Shown one piece after another: positions 59,071-64,000 of a stretch of 64,000 nucleotides of DNA. Location of the stretch: contig NZ_JAUSZL010000002.1 of the NCBI RefSeq assembly GCF_030817535.1, positions 6,572,001-6,636,000 on the forward strand, given 5' to 3'. The position numbers were made by a program, and so were the translations under genes. The DNA comes from Streptomyces sp. V3I8. Lineage in GTDB: Bacteria; Actinomycetota; Actinomycetes; Streptomycetales; Streptomycetaceae. Position 1 is the stretch's first letter; each line of letters opens with the position of its first letter. The notes beneath the pieces are model-generated. The model was not told where the DNA came from. It did no database searches and saw only the letters and a program-made list of their open reading frames with translations.

Positions 59071-60729
59071 ATGAACGCAGAAAGCCGCACCAGGCTCGAT
59101 CAGACGCCCGAGTGGACCGCGCTGGCCGAGCACCGGGAGGAACTCGCCGGGGCGCACCTGCGCGAGCTGTTCGGCCGGCACCCGGGACGGGGCGCCGCGT
59201 ACACACTGCGGGTCGGTGACCTGCACGTCGACTACTCCAAGCATCTGATCACCGACCGGACGCTGGAGCTGCTGCGCGAGCTGGCCGCGGCGACGGACGT
59301 GCCCGGCCTGCGGGACGCGATGTTCCGCGGTGAGAGGATCAACGTCACCGAGGACCGGGCGGTCCTGCACACCGCGCTGCGCGCCCCGCGCGACGCGGTC
59401 GTGGAGGTCGACGGCGAGAACGTCGTGCCGAAGGTGCACGCCGTGCTCGACAAGATGGCCGGCTTCGCCGGGCAGGTCCGCTCGGGCGCCTGGACCGGGC
59501 ACACCGGCCGGCGCATCCGCACCGTCGTCAACATCGGCATCGGCGGCTCCGACCTGGGTCCGGCGATGGCGTACGACGCGCTGCGCGCCTTCACCGACCG
59601 GGACCTGACGGTCCGTTTCGTGTCGAACGTGGACGGGGCCGACCTGCACGAGGCCGTGCGGGACCTGGACCCGGCCGAGACGCTGTTCATCGTCGCCTCG
59701 AAGACGTTCACCACCATCGAGACGATCACCAACGCGACCTCGGCGCGCGACTGGCTGCTGACCGGGCTGAAGGCCGGTCAGGAAGCCGTCGCCCAGCACT
59801 TCGTGGCGCTGTCGACGAACGCGGAGAAGGTCGCCGACTTCGGCATCGACACGGCCAACATGTTCGAGTTCTGGGACTGGGTCGGCGGACGCTACTCGTT
59901 CGACTCCGCGATCGGCCTGTCACTGATGCTCGCGATCGGCCCGGAGCGCTTCCGCGAGATGCTCGACGGCTTCCACCTCGTCGACGAACACTTCAGGACC
60001 GCGCCCGCCGAGTCCAACGTGCCGCTGCTGCTGGGCCTGCTCGGCGTCTGGTACGGCAACTTCCACGGCGCCCAGTCGCACGCGGTGCTGCCGTACTCGC
60101 ACTACCTGTCGAAGTTCACGGCGTATCTGCAGCAGCTGGACATGGAGTCCAACGGCAAGTCCGTGGACCGCGACGGGAACCCGGTGCAGTGGCAGACCGG
60201 ACCGGTGGTGTGGGGCACGCCCGGCACCAACGGCCAGCACGCCTACTACCAGCTCATCCACCAGGGCACGAAGGTGATCCCGGCGGACTTCATCGGCTTC
60301 GCCGAGCCGGTCGCCGAGCTCAGCGACCCTCTCAAGGCGCAGCACGACCTGCTGATGGCCAACTTCTTCGCGCAGACGCAGGCGCTGGCCTTCGGCAAGA
60401 CGCCGGACGAGGTACGGGCGGAGGGAGTGCCCGAGGAGCTGGTGCCGCACAAGACGTTCCAGGGCAACCACCCGACGACCACGATTCTCGCGCGCGAGCT
60501 GACTCCGTCGGTGCTCGGGCAGTTGATCGCGCTCTACGAGCACAAGGTGTTCGTGCAGGGCGCGATCTGGAACATCGACTCGTTCGACCAGTGGGGGGTC
60601 GAGCTCGGCAAGGTGCTGGCGAAGCGGGTCGAACCGGCTCTCACGGAGGGTGCCGAGGTCTCCGGGCTCGACGAGTCCACCAAGGCTCTCGTGGCCACGT
60701 ACCGGGAGTTGCGGGGGCGTCGCGGGTAG
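59071..60729 (+). CDS. pgi: Glucose-6-phosphate isomerase
   Basis: 552 residues. [20 protein letters not shown] and [20 protein letters not shown] (sugar-phosphate binding), [20 protein letters not shown] (catalytic Glu/His region), [33 protein letters not shown], and [20 protein letters not shown] near the end. It interconverts glucose 6-phosphate and fructose 6-phosphate. Its neighbours on the other strand are the oxidative pentose phosphate genes. Confidence 0.97.
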   Translation: MNAESRTRLDQTPEWTALAEHREELAGAHLRELFGRHPGRGAAYTLRVGDLHVDYSKHLITDRTLELLRELAAATDVPGLRDAMFRGERINVTEDRAVLHTALRAPRDAVVEVDGENVVPKVHAVLDKMAGFAGQVRSGAWTGHTGRRIRTVVNIGIGGSDLGPAMAYDALRAFTDRDLTVRFVSNVDGADLHEAVRDLDPAETLFIVASKTFTTIETITNATSARDWLLTGLKAGQEAVAQHFVALSTNAEKVADFGIDTANMFEFWDWVGGRYSFDSAIGLSLMLAIGPERFREMLDGFHLVDEHFRTAPAESNVPLLLGLLGVWYGNFHGAQSHAVLPYSHYLSKFTAYLQQLDMESNGKSVDRDGNPVQWQTGPVVWGTPGTNGQHAYYQLIHQGTKVIPADFIGFAEPVAELSDPLKAQHDLLMANFFAQTQALAFGKTPDEVRAEGVPEELVPHKTFQGNHPTTTILARELTPSVLGQLIALYEHKVFVQGAIWNIDSFDQWGVELGKVLAKRVEPALTEGAEVSGLDESTKALVATYRELRGRRG

Positions 60730-60762
60730 CGATGTCGGGTGCGGGTCCGGTGAGGGCCGGCT

Positions 60763-60804
60763 GCGCAGTTCCCCGCGCCCCTGGAGGTACTCAGGGGCGC
60801 GGGG
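60763..60804. repeat. GTTCCCCGCGCCCC-type repeat, copy F
   Basis: GCGCAGTTCCCCGCGCCCCT (60763-60782) followed after 10 bases by its partial complement AGGGGCGCGGGG, a 12-bp perfect hairpin between convergent pgi and pgl; probably a bidirectional terminator. Confidence 0.7.
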
Positions 60805-60823
60805 GTGACCGGTGCCCCGTCCG

Positions 60824-61606
60824 TCAGGGTGACGCCGGCGGGTACAGCGCGCGTGGCAGCTGGGACGCGGCCGCCGCGTCCAGGAGCCACAGCGTGCGGG
60901 TGCGGCCGCGCGCACCGGCGGCCGGCGCCTGGATCTCACCGGCGCCGGACAGGGCGATCGCCGCGGCCTCCGCCTTGTCCTCGCCCGCCGCGAGCAGCCA
61001 CACCTCACGGGCCGAACGGATCGCGGGCAACGTGAGCGTGACCCGGACGGGCGGCGGCTTCGGCGCACCGCGCACCCCCACCACCGTCCGCTCCGTCTCC
61101 CGGACCGCGGGCAGCTCGGGGAAGAGCGACGCCACGTGCGTGTCCGGCCCGACGCCCAGCATCAGCACGTCGAAGGACGGGACCGGGCCGTGGTCGTCCG
61201 GCCCGGCGGCCTCGGCGAGCTCGGCCGCGTAGGCCTGCGCCGCCGCGTCCACGTCGGAGCCCCAGGACCCGTCCGACGCGGGCATGGCATGCACCCGCTC
61301 CGGATCCAGCGGCACCGAGTCGAGCAGCGCCTCCCGGGCCTGGGTGACATTGCGCTCGGGGTCGCCCTCGGGCAGGAACCGCTCGTCGCCCCACCACAGG
61401 TCGAGCCGGCCCCAGTCGACGGCGTCCCGGGCCGGTGCCGCCGCGAGCGCCGCCAGCAGACCGTTGCCGTTGCGGCCCCCGGTCAGGACGACCGAGGCGT
61501 GACCGCGGGAAGCCTGCGCGTCCACGACCTTGGTGATGAGCCGGGCCGCGGCGGCCTGGGCCATCAGCTCCTTGTCGCGGTGGACGACCAGCTGGGGAGT
61601 GTTCAC
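60824..61606 (-). CDS. pgl: 6-phosphogluconolactonase
   Basis: 260 residues from GTG 61606, GTGA-overlapping opcA. SVVLTGGRNGNGLLAALAAA, WGRLDLWWGDERFLPEGDPE (active site), FDVLMLGVGPDTHVASLFPE, and LTLPAIRSAREVWLLAAGED. It hydrolyses 6-phosphogluconolactone after Zwf. Last gene of zwf-opcA-pgl (transcribed leftwards). Confidence 0.95.
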   Translation of the reverse strand: MNTPQLVVHRDKELMAQAAAARLITKVVDAQASRGHASVVLTGGRNGNGLLAALAAAPARDAVDWGRLDLWWGDERFLPEGDPERNVTQAREALLDSVPLDPERVHAMPASDGSWGSDVDAAAQAYAAELAEAAGPDDHGPVPSFDVLMLGVGPDTHVASLFPELPAVRETERTVVGVRGAPKPPPVRVTLTLPAIRSAREVWLLAAGEDKAEAAAIALSGAGEIQAPAAGARGRTRTLWLLDAAAASQLPRALYPPASP

Positions 61607-62724
61607 TGCGGGTCCGCCTTCTTGACCGGGGGCATCTGGGCGGGGGTGGGACGCGACGCGTCGCCCTCGCCCGCCGCGGCGGCGGACGCCGATGGTGACA
61701 CGGACTTCCCGGCCGGCGCCGGAGCGTCCTGCACCGGACGGACCGGGAGCTCGCCCGGGGTCCAGGTGGCCGCCTCGGGCCGCTGGGAGGCCGACTGGAT
61801 ACCGCCCAGCCGGTCCACGCCGAACCGCAGCGCGGACGCGTACGTCTCGTCCGGGTCGAGCCTGCGCAGCTCCTCCGCGAGCAGTTCGGACGTCTCGCGG
61901 CGCTTGAGCGCCACCGCGCGGTCCGGCTGGCCGGGCAGCGCCAGCGTGGCCATCGCCCCGTCGGAACGGTGGAGGGTGATGGGGCCGCCGGTCGTCTCCA
62001 GCCGGACCTGGGTCAGGCCCGGACCGGCGGAGACGGCGCGCCGCACGTGCACGTGCAGACGGTCGGCCAGCCACATGGCGAGCAGCTCGACGCTGGGGTT
62101 CGCCTCCTCGCCCGCCACCTCGACGGAGACGACCTCGCAGTCGACCTGGTCGAGGGCGGCGGCCAGCATGGAGCGCCACGGAGTGATCCGGGCCCACGCG
62201 AGGTCGGTGTCGCCCGGCTCGTAGCTCTCGGCGCGGGCCTTCAGCTCCTCGACGGGCTTCTCCGCCGTATAGCTGTCGGTGACCCGGCGCTGGCCGAGGG
62301 CGCCCAGCGGGTCGCCCGCGGCGTCGCGGGGCGCGTCCACCGACCACCAGACGACGACCGGCGCGTCGGGGAGCAGCAGCGGCAGCACGACCGACTGGGC
62401 GTGGTCCGACACCTCGCCGTACAGCCGCAGGACGACCGTCTCCCCGGTGCCCGCGTCCGCGCCGACCCGCACCTCGGCGTCCAGCCGGGACTTCGTCCGG
62501 TCGCGGGGTGAGCGCGAGACGCGCTTGATGACGACGAGGGTGCGCGAAGGGTGCTCGCGCGAGGCGTCGTTGGCGGCCTTCAGGGCGTCGTAGGCGTTCT
62601 CCTCGTCGGTGACGATGACGAGGGTGAGGACCATGCCGACGGCCGGGGTGCCTATGGCCCGGCGCGCCTTCACGAGCGCCTTGTTGATCTTGCTGGCCGT
62701 GGTGTCCGTCAGATCTGTCTTCAT
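61603..62724 (-). CDS. opcA: Glucose-6-phosphate dehydrogenase assembly protein OpcA
   Basis: 373 residues, overlapping zwf by ATGA. GTPAVGMVLTLVIVTDEENA, VVWWSVDAPRDAAGDPLGAL, DLAWARITPWRSMLAAALDQ are OpcA features. OpcA is an allosteric assembly factor for Zwf in cyanobacteria and actinobacteria. The Ser/Pro/Ala-rich tail is variable. Confidence 0.95.
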   Translation of the reverse strand: MKTDLTDTTASKINKALVKARRAIGTPAVGMVLTLVIVTDEENAYDALKAANDASREHPSRTLVVIKRVSRSPRDRTKSRLDAEVRVGADAGTGETVVLRLYGEVSDHAQSVVLPLLLPDAPVVVWWSVDAPRDAAGDPLGALGQRRVTDSYTAEKPVEELKARAESYEPGDTDLAWARITPWRSMLAAALDQVDCEVVSVEVAGEEANPSVELLAMWLADRLHVHVRRAVSAGPGLTQVRLETTGGPITLHRSDGAMATLALPGQPDRAVALKRRETSELLAEELRRLDPDETYASALRFGVDRLGGIQSASQRPEAATWTPGELPVRPVQDAPAPAGKSVSPSASAAAAGEGDASRPTPAQMPPVKKADPQ

Positions 62725-64000
62725 GGCCGACGCCAGCTCCGTCCGTCTCGCTCGAGCATCTGGTCGGCCTCGACGGGCCCCCAGGTGCCCGACGGGTACT
62801 GCGCGGGCCTGCCGTGCTTGTCCCAGTACTCCTCGATCGGGTCGAGGATCTTCCAGGACAGCTCGACCTCCTCGGTGCGCGGGAAGAGGTTCGAGTCGCC
62901 CAGCAGGACGTCGAGGATGAGCCTCTCGTACGCCTCGGGGCTGGACTCCGTGAACGACTCGCCGTACGCGAAGTCCATCGAGACGTCCCGGATCTCCATG
63001 GAGGTGCCGGGCACCTTGGAGCCGAAGCGGACCGTGATGCCCTCGTCGGGCTGGACGCGGAAGACGATCGCGTTCTGGCCCAGCTCCTCCGTCGCCGTGT
63101 GGTCGAAGGGGGAGTGCGGGGCGCGCTGGAAGACGACGGCGATCTCGGTGACCCGGCGGCCCAGGCGCTTGCCGGTCCGCAGGTAGAAGGGGACGCCCGC
63201 CCAGCGGCGGTTGTCCACCTCGACCTTGATCGCCGCGTAGGTGTCGGTCTTCGACGTGGGGTCGATGCCGTCTTCCTGGAGGTAGCCGACGGCCTTCTCG
63301 CCGCCCTGCCAGCCCTCGGCGTACTGACCGCGGACGGTGTTCGCGCCGAGGTCGGCGGGCAGCCTGACCGCGCCGAGCACCTTGGTCTTCTCGGCGGCGA
63401 GCGCGTCCGCGTCGAAGGAGGCGGGCTCCTCCATGGCCGTGAGGGCCATCAGCTGGAGCAGGTGGTTCTGGATGACGTCACGGGCGGCGCCGATGCCGTC
63501 GTAGTAGCCGGCGCGGCCGCCGATGCCGATGTCCTCGGCCATCGTGATCTGCACGTGGTCGACGTACGACCGGTTCCAGATCGGCTCGAACATCTGGTTG
63601 GCGAAGCGCAGCGCCAGGATGTTCTGGACCGTCTCCTTGCCCAGGTAGTGGTCGATGCGGAAGACCTGGTCCGGGGCGAAGACCTCCTCGACGGTGGCGT
63701 TGAGGTCCTCGGCCGACCTGAGGTCGTGTCCGAAGGGCTTCTCGATGACCGCGCGCCGCCAGGAGCCGCTCGACTGGTCGGCGAGGCCGTGCTTCTTCAG
63801 CTGCCGGATGACCACCGGGAACGCGGACGGCGGCACGGAGAGGTAGAAGGCGAAGTTGCCGCCCGTGCCCTGTGCCTTGTCCAGCTCACCGATCGTTTCG
63901 CGCAGCCGTTCGAACGAGTTGTCGTCGTCGAAGGTGCCCTGGACGAAGCGCATCCCCTGGACGAGCTGCTGCCAGACCTCCTCGCGGAACGGTGTGCGGG
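62721..64000 (-). CDS. zwf: Glucose-6-phosphate dehydrogenase (5' end outside window)
   Basis: The frame is open to the window edge; 425 codons plus stop are visible, lacking the NADP-binding N-terminus. Visible: FREEVWQQLVQGMRFVQGTF, VIEKPFGHDLRSAEDLNATV, the active-site RIDHYLGKETVQNILALRFA (Asp-His), and PFYLRTGKRLGRRVTEIAVV. It oxidises glucose 6-phosphate to the lactone, making NADPH. First visible gene of the zwf-opcA-pgl operon. Confidence 0.97.
   Translation of the reverse strand, partial: RTPFREEVWQQLVQGMRFVQGTFDDDNSFERLRETIGELDKAQGTGGNFAFYLSVPPSAFPVVIRQLKKHGLADQSSGSWRRAVIEKPFGHDLRSAEDLNATVEEVFAPDQVFRIDHYLGKETVQNILALRFANQMFEPIWNRSYVDHVQITMAEDIGIGGRAGYYDGIGAARDVIQNHLLQLMALTAMEEPASFDADALAAEKTKVLGAVRLPADLGANTVRGQYAEGWQGGEKAVGYLQEDGIDPTSKTDTYAAIKVEVDNRRWAGVPFYLRTGKRLGRRVTEIAVVFQRAPHSPFDHTATEELGQNAIVFRVQPDEGITVRFGSKVPGTSMEIRDVSMDFAYGESFTESSPEAYERLILDVLLGDSNLFPRTEEVELSWKILDPIEEYWDKHGRPAQYPSGTWGPVEADQMLERDGRSWRRP

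Overview
The window is about 72% G+C, with GTG starts, ATGA/GTGA gene overlaps, WhiA, whiJ/abaA-type regulators and mycothiol-type enzymes. It is a chromosomal segment of a Streptomyces (or very close actinomycete). It is cut inside an ImmA/IrrE-like gene on the left and inside zwf on the right. Almost everything is core chromosome. No prophage, IS element or CRISPR array is visible.

Layout. 0-2.4 kb: the end of an ImmA/IrrE-like gene overlapping a PIN-like gene, then a conserved actinobacterial protein of unknown function. That gene is followed by a structured non-coding stretch holding two circularly permuted tRNA-like folds (3' half before 5' half, acceptor stem closed by a loop) and a terminator. 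This is the most unusual locus in the window; the folds resemble the tRNA-mimicking module of bacterial Y RNAs (YrlA). 2.5-8.3 kb: FUSC transporter, DUF899 protein, a tiny protein and an ABC exporter. 8.4-11 kb: a whiJ/abaA-type regulatory cluster (ATPase-fold protein, HTH-DUF5753 protein, DUF397 protein) with clear operator-like palindromes. 11-24 kb: MocR regulator, DUF1772 protein, degenerate uridine-kinase-like protein, PPOX-fold protein, CorA, methyltransferase, pseudouridine catabolism (psuK-psuG), formaldehyde dehydrogenase, MFS exporter with a coupled mini-ORF, Ogt, secreted GDPD and an MHYT sensor. 24-33 kb: uvrB, two TerD-family proteins, TerC behind a structured leader that hides its ribosome binding site, a Ca2+/H+ antiporter and an MHS symporter. 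33-38 kb: aroQ, a polar amino acid ABC operon, a metallo-beta-lactamase-fold hydrolase and a mycothiol-dependent isomerase-like protein. 38-45 kb: uvrA, then a LacI regulator and sugar kinase under a 48-bp perfect palindrome, and an HTH protein. 45-51 kb: uvrC-rapZ-yvcK-whiA operon. 51-64 kb: secreted M14 peptidase, gap-pgk-tpiA-secG, an RbpA-family protein, pgi, and zwf-opcA-pgl on the opposite strand.

Two themes connect scattered genes. First, DNA damage: motifs matching the LexA-independent (PafBC / RecA-NDp) promoter, TTGTCAGTG-N8-TAnnnT, lie directly upstream of ogt, uvrB, a terD-like gene and uvrA, with a weak relative before uvrC. The unknown-function gene next to the tRNA-like RNAs has a degenerate LexA-box-like sequence in its promoter. 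Second, central carbon metabolism: lower glycolysis (gap-pgk-tpi), pgi and the oxidative pentose phosphate genes (zwf-opcA-pgl) are adjacent, and the rapZ-yvcK-whiA block lies about 4 kb upstream of gap.
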